Shown: one piece after another, positions 17,845 to 26,769 of the stretch
Layout: each line of letters opens with the position of its first letter
Numbering within the stretch: the first letter of the stretch is position 1
Virus record (IMG/VR): IMGVR_UViG_3300036770_001877
Location: 1 to 64,000 of that record
Length of the DNA: 64,000 bases
Origin: a virus
Strand: one strand, 5' to 3'
Notes under the pieces: model-generated
Told to the model about the DNA's origin: nothing
Database searches by the model: none
The model's input: only the letters and a program-made list of their open reading frames with translations
Made by a program: the position numbers and the translations under genes

Positions 17845-19332
17845 ATGGCATACTTACGGCCAGGAGTATATGTTGAGGAAACCCTCAACCCTATTCCGCC
17901 TGTCGTAGGCGCTAATGCAACATCTGTTGCTGCTTTTCTTGGCGCTGCCGACAAGGGTCCTCTAAACCCAACACTTGTGACTTCGTGGACTCAGTACACA
18001 AGCCTTTACGGTTCATGGGGCACAGAAAACACTCTCACAACCGCTGTCTACCTTTTCTTTGCAAATGGTGGAAATCAAGCGTACATAAAGAGAGTTCCAG
18101 GTGCAGGCGCATCATCCGCTACTAGAGTGTTTGATGACCGTTCTGTATCTACTGACCCAACTCTTGCTCTTACCGCTTCAAGCGTAGGAACATGGGGCAA
18201 TTCAGTTTATATAACAATCACTAACTCCACATTAGCTGACCACTTTGATGTGACTGTCTTCTATGGAGGAACTGGAGCTGCAAACGTAGTTGAGCGTTTT
18301 ACTGACCTCAACATGACAGCTTCTAGCCCACGTTACGCAGTGAGCGTAATTAACGCAGGCTCTACTTATGTACAAGCATCAGACGAAGGCTCAACAGCTA
18401 CCGGTGGAACAAGAAACCCATCTGTAGTTTCTCTAGAGCCTCTAGCTGGTGGCGCAAACGGCTCAGCTGTAACAGAAAGCGATATCGCTAACTCTGCTGT
18501 AGCCCTAGACACAGTTACAGAATCACTAGTACTAAACGCTCCTGGAGTTACAACCTCAGCAGCTGTAAACGTACTACTCTCATACGCTGAAGGTCGCGAC
18601 GATGTGTTCATAGTTATTGACGCTATTAACGACACCGTTGCTAACCAGATTGTTAGAGCAGCAGCTTACACAGCTAGCTCACTAGGTGCGGTTTACTATC
18701 CAAACCTAACAATTCCAAGCCCTACCTCAACAGCTGCAGGAGCAACAGTTACTGCAAACGTTGGTGGAGCTATCGTTGGACAGTTCATGTCTACAGATGC
18801 TTCTCGTGGTGTCTTCAAGGCTCCAGCTGGTATCAACAACAGAATTGCAGGAGCAGTATCTGTTCCTAAGTTAACTAATGCAAACTTGGATGCTATGAAC
18901 TCCGCGTCTGCTCCAGTTAATGCAATTCGTTATATCCCAGGCAGCGGAATTGTAGTAATGGGCGCTCGTACCCTTAAAGCAGGGTATGCAGACCGTTACG
19001 TCCCAGTTCGTCGTTCCCTCATTTACCTACGCAAGGCTTTGACTGACCTCACAACCTTCGCAGTATTTGAGCCAAACGATGCTGTGCTCTGGCGAACAAT
19101 TAATTCCACGGTATCAACCTTCTTGACAGATTTCTGGTCACAAGGCGGTCTTCGTGGAGCAACTCCAGCCGAAGCGTTCTTCGTTAAGTGCGACTCCGAC
19201 ACCAACCCATTGATTAAGATTGAAAATGGAGAGGTAAACATTGAAGTCGGTGTAGCCCTACAACGCCCAGCTGAATTCGTCATTATTAAAATCGGTCAAT
19301 ACGACGGTGGAACAACCGTCTCAGTGGCGTAA
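17845..19332 (+). CDS. Contractile tail sheath protein
   Basis: The 495-residue protein opens with LRPGVYVEETLNPIPPV and GANATSVAAFLGAADKGP, the diagnostic N-terminus of the phage tail sheath family, and has a further conserved block near residues 340-430 (YIPGSGIVVMGARTL, then YVPVRRSLIYLRKAL and FEPNDAVLWRTI). The C-terminal segment (GEVNIEVGVALQRPAEFVIIKIGQ) is the part that links neighbouring sheath subunits. AAGGAG lies upstream of the ATG. It forms the contracting outer tube that drives DNA injection. Confidence 0.95.
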   Translation: MAYLRPGVYVEETLNPIPPVVGANATSVAAFLGAADKGPLNPTLVTSWTQYTSLYGSWGTENTLTTAVYLFFANGGNQAYIKRVPGAGASSATRVFDDRSVSTDPTLALTASSVGTWGNSVYITITNSTLADHFDVTVFYGGTGAANVVERFTDLNMTASSPRYAVSVINAGSTYVQASDEGSTATGGTRNPSVVSLEPLAGGANGSAVTESDIANSAVALDTVTESLVLNAPGVTTSAAVNVLLSYAEGRDDVFIVIDAINDTVANQIVRAAAYTASSLGAVYYPNLTIPSPTSTAAGATVTANVGGAIVGQFMSTDASRGVFKAPAGINNRIAGAVSVPKLTNANLDAMNSASAPVNAIRYIPGSGIVVMGARTLKAGYADRYVPVRRSLIYLRKALTDLTTFAVFEPNDAVLWRTINSTVSTFLTDFWSQGGLRGATPAEAFFVKCDSDTNPLIKIENGEVNIEVGVALQRPAEFVIIKIGQYDGGTTVSVA

Positions 19333-19344
19333 GGAGAATAATCA

Positions 19345-19941
19345 ATGGCTACTAGCAATATCTCGCGTTTTTCTAAGCTCGCAACAGACCCGTTGCGCAG
19401 TTTTAGATTCTACGCAGAATTTACGCCAGCTGAAACAGCTGCGTATGCGGGGAACAATAACTTCACCAAGTTTACTGGTGGGTTTACTAATATCTCGGGT
19501 TTATCAATTAACACCCAGAGCATTGGATACCGCGAAGGTGGATACAACACTACTCTGCACCAGATTCCAGGGATGACCACCTTCTCCCCAGTTTCTTTCC
19601 AACGCGGAACTCTCTTCGGAGAAGACCAAGCTATCAAGTGGATGCGCGGCCTCTTTGCTGCTGCTGCCGGAGACGGAATTGCAGTAACACCAGATGCAAG
19701 CTCATTCCGCTGCAACGTTAACATCTGGGTTCTAGACCACCCTATTGCAGACCAGGGCGAGAACGCGTTTAAGATGCGGTTCAAGATTCACAACGCTTGG
19801 ATTAGCAGCCTTAGCTACTCAGACCTCAATGCAACAGACAACCAAATCTTGTTCGAGACAATGCAGCTCGTACATGAGGGTCTATCGGTATCCTTTACCG
19901 ACTCAGCAGGAAATCCTTTAGCAAGTCAGGCAAAGGGATAA
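19345..19941 (+). CDS. Tail tube protein (gp19-like)
   Basis: This 198-residue protein follows the sheath gene and matches the T4 gp19-like tube family. It has an N-terminal DPLRSFRFYAEF strand, a SGLSINTQSIGYREGG loop, the TTFSPVSFQRGTLFGEDQAIKWM block in the middle and a C-terminal FKIHNAWISSLSYSDLNATDNQILFETMQLVHEGL. It polymerises as hexameric rings to form the inner tube. An AAGGAGAA site precedes the start. Confidence 0.92.
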   Translation: MATSNISRFSKLATDPLRSFRFYAEFTPAETAAYAGNNNFTKFTGGFTNISGLSINTQSIGYREGGYNTTLHQIPGMTTFSPVSFQRGTLFGEDQAIKWMRGLFAAAAGDGIAVTPDASSFRCNVNIWVLDHPIADQGENAFKMRFKIHNAWISSLSYSDLNATDNQILFETMQLVHEGLSVSFTDSAGNPLASQAKG

Positions 19942-19964
19942 AACTACTTTAAGGAGAACAATTC

Positions 19965-20759
19965 GTGACTGAAAAGCTAATAACAGACGCGTCGCTACTC
20001 GAAGAACTTACCAAGAAGATTGAGGAACCGGCTGCAGAAATTAAAACTGTAGCCCCTTCCAACACTGAGGTAGCTCTTCCCGGCGGCTTTGTTAACCGGG
20101 AAGGCTCCTTGGTGAAGTACGCCGAGGTACGAGAACTAACAGGAGTTGATGAAGAAGCAATTTCTAAATCAGGTTCTGTTGGCCGAGCGCTCAACATGAT
20201 GTTGACCCGAGGCCTTGTAAGCCTTGGAATGGAAACGGCACAGCGAGAAGACCTTGACAGCCTTCTTTCAGGAGACCGGGACGCAATCTTGATAGGAATT
20301 CGTAAGTGCACCTTCGGTGACACAATGCAATTCCAAATTAAGTGTCCGCACTGCGACACAGATTTAGATGTGACTGTAGACCTCAACAAAGACATACCTT
20401 ACCGAGAACTAGAAGACCCAATTAATAATCGCACGTTCACGTTCAAGTCAAAGCTTGGAGAAGTACTTGTGAAGCTTCCAACTGGAGCTACGCAACGAAA
20501 GTTGATGGAGAACACCGACAAGACAGTGGCTGAGTTAAACACAATGCTGCTAGCTGGTTGTGTCTCTAGTATCAATGGCACTCCTTCTTTAGGAGCATCT
20601 ACTGTTCTCAAGTTTGGAATGGCTGACCGTGAAAAGCTTATTAATGAAATCCTTGACCGTAACCCAGGTCCACGCCTCGGGGAGGTGAGTACGGCCTGTG
20701 AGGCATGCGGCGAGAACATCGCAATGCCGTTGAGCCTGGCCGACTTATTTCGTCTATGA
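19965..20759 (+). CDS. T4_baseplate-family tail assembly chaperone
   Basis: This 264-residue protein from GTG (AAGGAG upstream) lies between tube and tape measure. It resembles the T4 baseplate (gp26-type) family: a central GDRDAILIGIRKCTFGDTMQFQIKCPHC segment, and two CxxC pairs (CPHC near residue 128 and CEAC near residue 245) able to bind one Zn ion. In this genomic position such proteins act as tail assembly chaperones. The stop is UGA followed by C, and a protein-like frame continues in +1, so part of the product is probably extended by frameshifting. Confidence 0.75.
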   Translation: MTEKLITDASLLEELTKKIEEPAAEIKTVAPSNTEVALPGGFVNREGSLVKYAEVRELTGVDEEAISKSGSVGRALNMMLTRGLVSLGMETAQREDLDSLLSGDRDAILIGIRKCTFGDTMQFQIKCPHCDTDLDVTVDLNKDIPYRELEDPINNRTFTFKSKLGEVLVKLPTGATQRKLMENTDKTVAELNTMLLAGCVSSINGTPSLGASTVLKFGMADREKLINEILDRNPGPRLGEVSTACEACGENIAMPLSLADLFRL

Positions 20760-20904
20760 CGAAAAGGATTACGAAAGCTTACTAGACCAGTATGAGATAT
20801 TAACTAGAGCCTTTCCAGGCTGGACGTTAGAAGACATACGAAGTCTTTCGGTAAGAGAACGAATGAACTGGATTTTAAGAGCTCAAAGAAAGAGAACTAA
20901 ATAG
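20734..20904 (+). CDS. Frameshift extension of the tail assembly chaperone
   Basis: The +1 frame is open from 20734 to the TAG at 20902-20904 and encodes YDEKDYESLLDQYEILTRAF followed by a helix ending LSVRERMNWILRAQRKRTK. It has no usable start codon except an ATG close to its end. It overlaps the chaperone frame by 26 bases, within which any shift must occur. A TTT codon followed by C (20748-20751) lets tRNA-Phe move from UUU to UUC in +1, giving ...SLADLF-VYDEKDYESLL. Gene order matches the classic frameshifted pair before tape measure genes. A separate gene with an unusual start is the alternative. Confidence 0.55.
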   Translation, partial: AWPTYFVYDEKDYESLLDQYEILTRAFPGWTLEDIRSLSVRERMNWILRAQRKRTK

Positions 20905-20917
20905 GAGGTGATGTCAG

Positions 20918-23179
20918 ATGTCAGTGCTTAGAGGCATGAATATTGGTGGCGGTAGAAACCAGACAAAAAAAGTAGAGTTGGTTTCTGAGTTAATTGCTGA
21001 ATACCAAAAGCTAAACCAAGTACTTGAGAAGACCAAAACTCTCTCAGCCGACATCGCCAACAATTTAGAAAAGAGCAAAACTGCTGTATCCATGGCTGGT
21101 GGCCGTGGCGGCGGTGGCATAATCCCTGGTAAAGAAGGCCAGTTCGTAGACGAACCAGGTTATTCATCTTCAGCACAAGCAGCTGCTGAGGAATCTGCAA
21201 GTGGAATGAAATTTGGCAGGTTCTTAGGAACTACTGCCGTAGCTGCTGTTGGTTCAGCAATTGCTGGTATGCCAACTAATGCTCAAGTAATGGAAAACCG
21301 CTTTATAGAACAGCGCATGGCTTTTATGAGTGGCCGTGGAGTAGGAGCTGTTCGTGGTCAGCTAGCTGCTGCCGCAATGGGTGGAATTGTTACTAATGAA
21401 CTAGATGCCGCTAGAGCTGCTGCAGCTGGTATGAGCTTTGGACTCATGCCTGGTGCAAATGCAAATGTAATGGGCAATGCCGCCACATTTTCTTATCTAT
21501 CGCCAGGCGCAGGTTTAGAAGGTGGAATGAGAGCTACTGCAGCTCTTAACCAAGCTGGTAGCGTAAACAGACTTCGTATGCTTGGTATAAACGTCAGAGG
21601 CAACGACGGCTTCATGCGTGACGTAAAAGACATTGCCAATGAAGTTTACGACAGAATTTTAAAGCCTGCCGCAGGCAACCGCCCAATAACTAGAAAAGCG
21701 ATTGCCCTATCGCTTCAGTCCGGTGGCGCGTTAGATATGTTCCTGAATCAATATTTCGGCGGAGACCCAGTACTTAGACAAGGTGTAGTAAACGCTATCT
21801 TGCAAAGAGCTGGTGGCGGAGAGATATCTAAGGAAGCAGTAGTTGAGTCTGGTTTAGTGCCTGATATCGCTCAATCAGAGTCTGAAAGAATGGGCCAAGC
21901 TTTCAAAGGTATTCAAGCTTCTACAGACCCAATGATTAAGGGAATAATTGAAGCAAATGAAAAACTAACAGCTTTGGGCAGAGCATTTGAAGAGTTTGCT
22001 AAAACTGGAATAGGTCAAGCAACGTTAGCCCTTAAAGGTTTTGCTGCTCAATTAGCCACAGGTGGCAATGGCGCAATGGGTGGTTTTATGGGCGTATTTT
22101 TAGGAAGTTTAATGGCTAATGTTATTCGCCCGCTATTTACAAAAATTGGCGCGATGATGGGGATTGGTGGCGCTGCTGGAGCTGCAGGAGCGGCTGGAGC
22201 TGCTGGCGCTAAAGGAAAAATGGGTTTTGGGAAGTTAGGACTCGCTTCTATTGCAGCTTGGTTAGCTACCATGGGCTTAGACAAAATGTTTGGCGACGAT
22301 GTTTCAGAGGGTACTAGAGAAAAAGGCTTAGCTGCTGCAAGCATTGGAACTTATGCGCTAACTGGCGCAGCGCTTGGTAGTTTTCTTCCAGGTCCTGGCA
22401 CTGCGATAGGTGCTGTTCTTGGAACAACGTACGGAGCATTTAAACATGGAGGAACTCTTTTAGGCCTTGGAGGAGACGCATCTGACGACCCAGGCTCAAT
22501 GATGGGCGCGGTAAAACCTTTTAGTGGAAACTACAGAATCACATCTAACTATGGTGAAGTCAGACACTTAACCTTTCCTTCTGGAATAAAAAGCCCTTCA
22601 TATGGCAAGCCTCACGGTGGAATTGACTTTGGTACACCTATGGGGACTCCGATATACGCCGCACAAGACGGAATCGTAGAGTCCACCCCTTACGACTCGG
22701 ATGGTTTTGGAAACTACATAAAAATAAAACACAGCAATGGACTAGAGTCTTTTTATGGGCACCTTGCTTCTAAAGAACGCAGTGGAGGTTCAGCTGTACG
22801 AGCTGGAGAATTAATTGGTTACAGCGGTAACAGTGGACAAACTACCGGTCCACACTTGCATTTTGAAGTTAGACGCAACGGCGAAAAAATACATCCTAAT
22901 GCCCTTTTAGAAGGAGCTGGTGAAGTTTCTGGCTCAAATGCTGGAGTGTACGCCAACTCTCAAATGGCTTCTAGTATTCAGTCTCTTCTTCCAAGAATGA
23001 GCACTGGCTTTCTTCCAGGAATTGGTGGAGGAGACGGCGGCTCTTCTGTTTCTTATGGCGGCGTATCAGTAACTATAAATATTCCTAAAGGCACCGCAAT
23101 GGACGAAACAAAACTAGCAAAAGAGATTAAACGAGTTTTATCTGACGAAAACCAGTTAAGAATGGCGGTAACTAGATAA
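20918..23179 (+). CDS. Tape measure protein with M23 peptidase domain
   Basis: The 753-residue protein starts after a near-perfect AGGAGGTG site. Its N-terminus has a coiled-coil-like segment (residues 20-55), then Ala/Gly-rich helical regions with hydrophobic stretches (near residues 100-115, 385-440 and 465-500), as in tape measure proteins. Residues 540-660 form an M23 metallopeptidase domain: HGGIDFG (about 566) and GPHLHFEVR (about 643) supply the HxxxD and HxH zinc ligands. M23 enzymes cut peptidoglycan cross-links, so this domain probably opens the cell wall during injection. Length sets tail length. Confidence 0.85.
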   Translation: MSVLRGMNIGGGRNQTKKVELVSELIAEYQKLNQVLEKTKTLSADIANNLEKSKTAVSMAGGRGGGGIIPGKEGQFVDEPGYSSSAQAAAEESASGMKFGRFLGTTAVAAVGSAIAGMPTNAQVMENRFIEQRMAFMSGRGVGAVRGQLAAAAMGGIVTNELDAARAAAAGMSFGLMPGANANVMGNAATFSYLSPGAGLEGGMRATAALNQAGSVNRLRMLGINVRGNDGFMRDVKDIANEVYDRILKPAAGNRPITRKAIALSLQSGGALDMFLNQYFGGDPVLRQGVVNAILQRAGGGEISKEAVVESGLVPDIAQSESERMGQAFKGIQASTDPMIKGIIEANEKLTALGRAFEEFAKTGIGQATLALKGFAAQLATGGNGAMGGFMGVFLGSLMANVIRPLFTKIGAMMGIGGAAGAAGAAGAAGAKGKMGFGKLGLASIAAWLATMGLDKMFGDDVSEGTREKGLAAASIGTYALTGAALGSFLPGPGTAIGAVLGTTYGAFKHGGTLLGLGGDASDDPGSMMGAVKPFSGNYRITSNYGEVRHLTFPSGIKSPSYGKPHGGIDFGTPMGTPIYAAQDGIVESTPYDSDGFGNYIKIKHSNGLESFYGHLASKERSGGSAVRAGELIGYSGNSGQTTGPHLHFEVRRNGEKIHPNALLEGAGEVSGSNAGVYANSQMASSIQSLLPRMSTGFLPGIGGGDGGSSVSYGGVSVTINIPKGTAMDETKLAKEIKRVLSDENQLRMAVTR

Positions 23180-24504
23180 TGGGAAATCTAAATGGTTCAC
23201 CTAAAAACAACGCTCAAAATACTCCCAGACCAACTCCAAGTCCAAGTCCTGGAGTAGGACTAGTAACTCCAGTTGGGGCCACTGTTACATCAGTTACTAC
23301 TAAAACCTCTTTTACATCAAAAATAAAAAACTGGTGGAAATCACAAGGACAGCTATCTACTTCAAGCATCCCTGTTTGGCAAGCCTACGCAGGTACGACT
23401 GTCGCTCCTGGCTCAGGACTATCCCGTGGAGCAAGTTTTGTTGCTTTTGCAGATAAACAAGCGAGTAAAGCGAACAGCACCAGAAATGAACCAAAGACAG
23501 CTGCACAACATCTACAAGATTTAAAAAAGATAGAAAAAGATATAGAAGCGGCTAATAGAAAAGACCCAAAACAAAAAAAGTTGCCTCCACCAAATCCAAG
23601 CGAATACGACTGGAATCTACCACCACATAGATGGAGCCTTCCTCTTAGCTCCCAAACCGTTAATAATATTGAAAATCAAGAGCCTTTTGGTGTACGAGGA
23701 GAACCTCATGATGCCTATAGGCGCGGTCGTATCTGGTGGAAAGCTAATTATGGTCTTGACATAAACTACGGAAAAGATAAAAAATCTGTAAAGCTAGGTC
23801 AAGGAGACAACGATAGGAAAATTGGTTTCCAATTTCTTTGGAATCCAGAAACCTTTGGAACCCAAGTCGCTGTGCAAATGGAAGCTGTCCCTCAACCAGC
23901 GGATATATTCCTAGGGGTTAGCGGCGCTTTCCCAGCTACTGAGGTAATCTCATTTAATATCAGAATAGATAGAACTAACGACTTTGCGTGCGCTGCAGCC
24001 CGTGTTCCAAGACCTCGTCTTCAAGACAACACATTTAACCTAATACAGTACGAGCGCGGTTTTGCTGCTGGTGATTCTACTAGCGCTGCACGCTACATAC
24101 TAACGGACTCAATAGGAAAAGAACGCGTTACAGACTTAAAAGAGTTTTATTCTGTTAGCGGAGGTTTTTTCTATTACGGAGACCGTCTAGAACAAAAAAT
24201 TGCCGACTTGTTGAACTACGGAACAATAGCCGACATAGAGTACTTGTACAGCGCTATAAACGGTAAGGGTCCTGGTAACGGAAAACCATGGATAAATGGT
24301 AGAGGCAGAAAAACTGCAGACATAGGTTTCCTAATGCCAACCCTACTGCATGTTGATATTGGACCTCTTTCTTATGAAGGTTACGTGACTAACCTAAACG
24401 TAAACCACATAGCTTTCACTCCAGATATGGTGCCTATCCGTACTGATGTGAGCTTCTCTATGAACCTATTGGCAACTGTCACTCTTAGTAATAGCGAGGA
24501 GTAA
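23179..24504 (+). CDS. Putative baseplate/tail protein
   Basis: This 441-residue protein overlaps the tape measure stop by one base. The first 170 residues are Pro/Thr/Lys-rich and probably disordered. The C-terminal 250 residues look folded (IGFQFLWNPETFGTQVAVQMEAVPQPADIFL, VISFNIRIDRTNDFACAAARVPRPRL, then a C-terminal LHVDIGPLSYEGYVTNLNVNHIAFTPDMVPIRTDVSFSM pattern). That C-terminal signature is shared by proteins encoded next to LysM-type baseplate proteins in simple myoviruses and contractile injection systems. It is likely a tube-initiator or inner-baseplate component. Confidence 0.6.
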   Translation: MGNLNGSPKNNAQNTPRPTPSPSPGVGLVTPVGATVTSVTTKTSFTSKIKNWWKSQGQLSTSSIPVWQAYAGTTVAPGSGLSRGASFVAFADKQASKANSTRNEPKTAAQHLQDLKKIEKDIEAANRKDPKQKKLPPPNPSEYDWNLPPHRWSLPLSSQTVNNIENQEPFGVRGEPHDAYRRGRIWWKANYGLDINYGKDKKSVKLGQGDNDRKIGFQFLWNPETFGTQVAVQMEAVPQPADIFLGVSGAFPATEVISFNIRIDRTNDFACAAARVPRPRLQDNTFNLIQYERGFAAGDSTSAARYILTDSIGKERVTDLKEFYSVSGGFFYYGDRLEQKIADLLNYGTIADIEYLYSAINGKGPGNGKPWINGRGRKTADIGFLMPTLLHVDIGPLSYEGYVTNLNVNHIAFTPDMVPIRTDVSFSMNLLATVTLSNSEE

Positions 24505-24505
24505 T

Positions 24506-24787
24506 ATGTCTATAAAACTAGGCTCCAGGTACGAACTTTCAGTAGTTGACTACCTGTCATTAGACATTCTTGGAGACTCATACCCAGTCGTCTTTTATGA
24601 GTTTGAAGACTTGGGTACTTTAACATACCAAGAGTACCCTTGGAAAGAAGGCGACAGATTAGACAACATAGCTGTTAAGTTTTATAGAAATCCTCGTCTA
24701 TGGTGGGTTATAGCTGAAGCAAACCCTGAAATAGAAGACATTCAGTACATCCCCGCTGGAACTGTTTTGAGGATTCCAAGTGTATAA
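24506..24787 (+). CDS. LysM-type baseplate protein (gp53/gpX-like)
   Basis: This 93-residue protein has the LysM-type tail signature in its second half: YPWKEGDRLDNIAVKFYRNPRLWWVIAEANP, then a C-terminal IPAGTVLRIP. Small LysM proteins connect inner baseplate and wedges (T4 gp53, P2 gpX, Afp7-like proteins). It sits between the tube-initiator candidate and the hub, which is the expected order. It overlaps the next start by eight bases. Confidence 0.8.
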   Translation: MSIKLGSRYELSVVDYLSLDILGDSYPVVFYEFEDLGTLTYQEYPWKEGDRLDNIAVKFYRNPRLWWVIAEANPEIEDIQYIPAGTVLRIPSV

Positions 24788-26099
24788 AGCAACAGTTTCT
24801 TTACCTACAAGTTTTAGCCAACCAGACCGAATACATAGAGCCTGGATTCGCCAAGCTCCTTATGAGCACGAGTTTGCTGAAATTAAATTCCGTGAATGGG
24901 GCATTGATTTATCTCGGGTTAAACCTGGAACCCCTATAGAGCTAACCATAGACACAAAGAAGTTTGTAGGCTATATACACGACGTGAAATCAGATATGTC
25001 AGCTACCACTAACTTCACTACAGTGTCGGCAATAGGCGCCTCCTATGTAATGAAGCAGCCAAACCAAACAATATATAAAAACATAACTGCCAGTGAAGTA
25101 GTCAAAAAAATAGCAATCAAGTATGGCTTCTCATATAACATCGAGCCCCATCCCCGAGTTTATCCACAGATATCTCAAGCTGGTCTTACTGATTGGCAGC
25201 TCATGGTCCGTTTAGCAAAACAAAACGGATACTTTTTAATAGTAGACGGCACTACCCTGCACTTTAAACCGCTTTTAAAAGACTTTAACGACAACATACA
25301 AGAGGCTAAATACTTTGCAAGAGGTGAGGTTGGTTTTAAAAACAAAGACCTGCTTTACACCTTCTATCCTGTAATTGGTGAAACTTTGTCACACGCTGGG
25401 GCTGATAAATCAGCAGTAGCTGTTTCTGGAATAGACCCCATAACAGGAGAAATACTAAAAGTAGTAAAGCAAGTACGAAGCACACCAACAAGAAAAAACT
25501 CTCAGACAGAACTTTTTGATAGGTACGCTACTTCTGTCGTAGCAAGTGATTTTGCTACAGCAAAATACGAAGCAGACGCCGCAGACGAGAACAGTAAGTT
25601 TCCTTATAGAGCTGAGATGGAAACAATTTGCAAAGGCAGCCTAAGACCAGGTATGCCTGTATATGTAGATAACGTAGGAGCTGAGCATTCCGGGTATTGG
25701 ACAGTCTTAGAGTCTATTCATAAAATGGAAGAAACTTCTCTAAATGTTATGAACTTTACTTCTGAGTTTAAATTGGGAACAGACTCACTAGGCAGAGTAA
25801 ACTCAGGAAGCGTTGAAACAAAACCTATAAATAATGGAAACAGAGTTTTAATCCCTAATGTAAGACAAACGCGAATTGTGCCTAAAAGCAATTTAAAAAG
25901 TCCATCTGTTAGGGTAAAGCCAACCGGAGATGTTAGGTTAGTGACCTCTAAAAATAGAACAGCCCCTAACAAAAAGTTTTATGAGATAGCACAGAACACT
26001 TGGAGCTCAGACCAGGGAAACCTTAAAACTAAAACCCCAGAAAAACGACGCTCAGCTCTAGCAGCTGCAAAGGTAAGAACCCATGCTTCCAGATTCTGA
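24780..26099 (+). CDS. Baseplate hub protein (gp27/gpD-like)
   Basis: This 439-residue protein resembles the late-control gene D / VgrG N-terminal family that forms the trimeric hub. The features are TPIELTIDTKKFVGYIHDVKSDMS near residues 58-82, NITASEVVKKIAIKYGF near residues 100-117, and AGLTDWQLMVRLAKQNGYFLIVDGTTLHF near residues 135-165. The C-terminal 130 residues are basic and Thr/Asn-rich and probably extended. The gene is followed by the spike gene, which it overlaps by 17 bases, as in other hub-spike pairs. Confidence 0.82.
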   Translation: MYKATVSLPTSFSQPDRIHRAWIRQAPYEHEFAEIKFREWGIDLSRVKPGTPIELTIDTKKFVGYIHDVKSDMSATTNFTTVSAIGASYVMKQPNQTIYKNITASEVVKKIAIKYGFSYNIEPHPRVYPQISQAGLTDWQLMVRLAKQNGYFLIVDGTTLHFKPLLKDFNDNIQEAKYFARGEVGFKNKDLLYTFYPVIGETLSHAGADKSAVAVSGIDPITGEILKVVKQVRSTPTRKNSQTELFDRYATSVVASDFATAKYEADAADENSKFPYRAEMETICKGSLRPGMPVYVDNVGAEHSGYWTVLESIHKMEETSLNVMNFTSEFKLGTDSLGRVNSGSVETKPINNGNRVLIPNVRQTRIVPKSNLKSPSVRVKPTGDVRLVTSKNRTAPNKKFYEIAQNTWSSDQGNLKTKTPEKRRSALAAAKVRTHASRF

Positions 26100-26769
26100 A
26101 CATCGTTATTACGGCATGTACAGGGCTACAGTTGTTGATAACAACGACCCTGAAGAGTACGGCCGAGTAAAGCTAATAGTTCCTCAAGTTACAGGTCTTG
26201 AGCCAACAGAGTGGGCATGGCCTGTAGGCGGAGCTATATCTCAAATTAAATGGCCATACGGAAGCTTTTATACAACCGCAGACCAAGCAATAGGAGTTAG
26301 TACACCTACTTTGGTAACTGGGTGGACAGAGTCTGACACTAACAAAATGTCGTTAAGCGGAAACCGCATATATGTAGATGAATCCGGAGATTATTTTGTT
26401 CAGTTCTCCTGTATGTTTACCAAAACTAGCGCTAACTCAGGAACAGCCGATATGTGGTTTAGGGTAAATGGAGTGGATGTCCCATACAGTAACACCCGAA
26501 TTACCCTTGCTGGAAGCAACGCTGAAATAACAATGACTGTTAGCCTTATTTTAGACTTAGAAGCTGGAGACTATGTAGAATTTGTTTCATCAGCTAGTGC
26601 AACAAACACATTTTTAAGCGCTTCTTCAGCAGGTGTTGGGCCAGGGGTACCTGGAATAATCGCTACTTTAAACTTAATAGGTAAATGGAAACCACAAGAG
26701 AACACTGGCGTATGGGCCATGTTTGAGGGTGGAGACCCTAACTTTCCGCTTTGGATAGGAGCATTCTGA
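26083..26769 (+). CDS. Baseplate spike (gp5/gpV OB-fold) with inserted domain
   Basis: The 228-residue protein begins with an OB-fold half typical of gp5/gpV spikes (YRATVVDNNDPEEYGRVKLIVPQVTG, then EWAWPVGG). It ends with the other half (GVWAMFEGGDPNFPLWIGAF), where an uninterrupted family member would continue directly. Residues about 70-200 between them form a beta-rich insert (ISLSGNRI-like MSLSGNRIYVDESGDYFVQFSCMF followed by ITMTVSLILDLEAGDYVEF), resembling a C1q/TNF-like jelly roll. No needle repeat is visible after the OB domain. It caps the hub and pierces the envelope. Confidence 0.75.
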   Translation: MLPDSEHRYYGMYRATVVDNNDPEEYGRVKLIVPQVTGLEPTEWAWPVGGAISQIKWPYGSFYTTADQAIGVSTPTLVTGWTESDTNKMSLSGNRIYVDESGDYFVQFSCMFTKTSANSGTADMWFRVNGVDVPYSNTRITLAGSNAEITMTVSLILDLEAGDYVEFVSSASATNTFLSASSAGVGPGVPGIIATLNLIGKWKPQENTGVWAMFEGGDPNFPLWIGAF

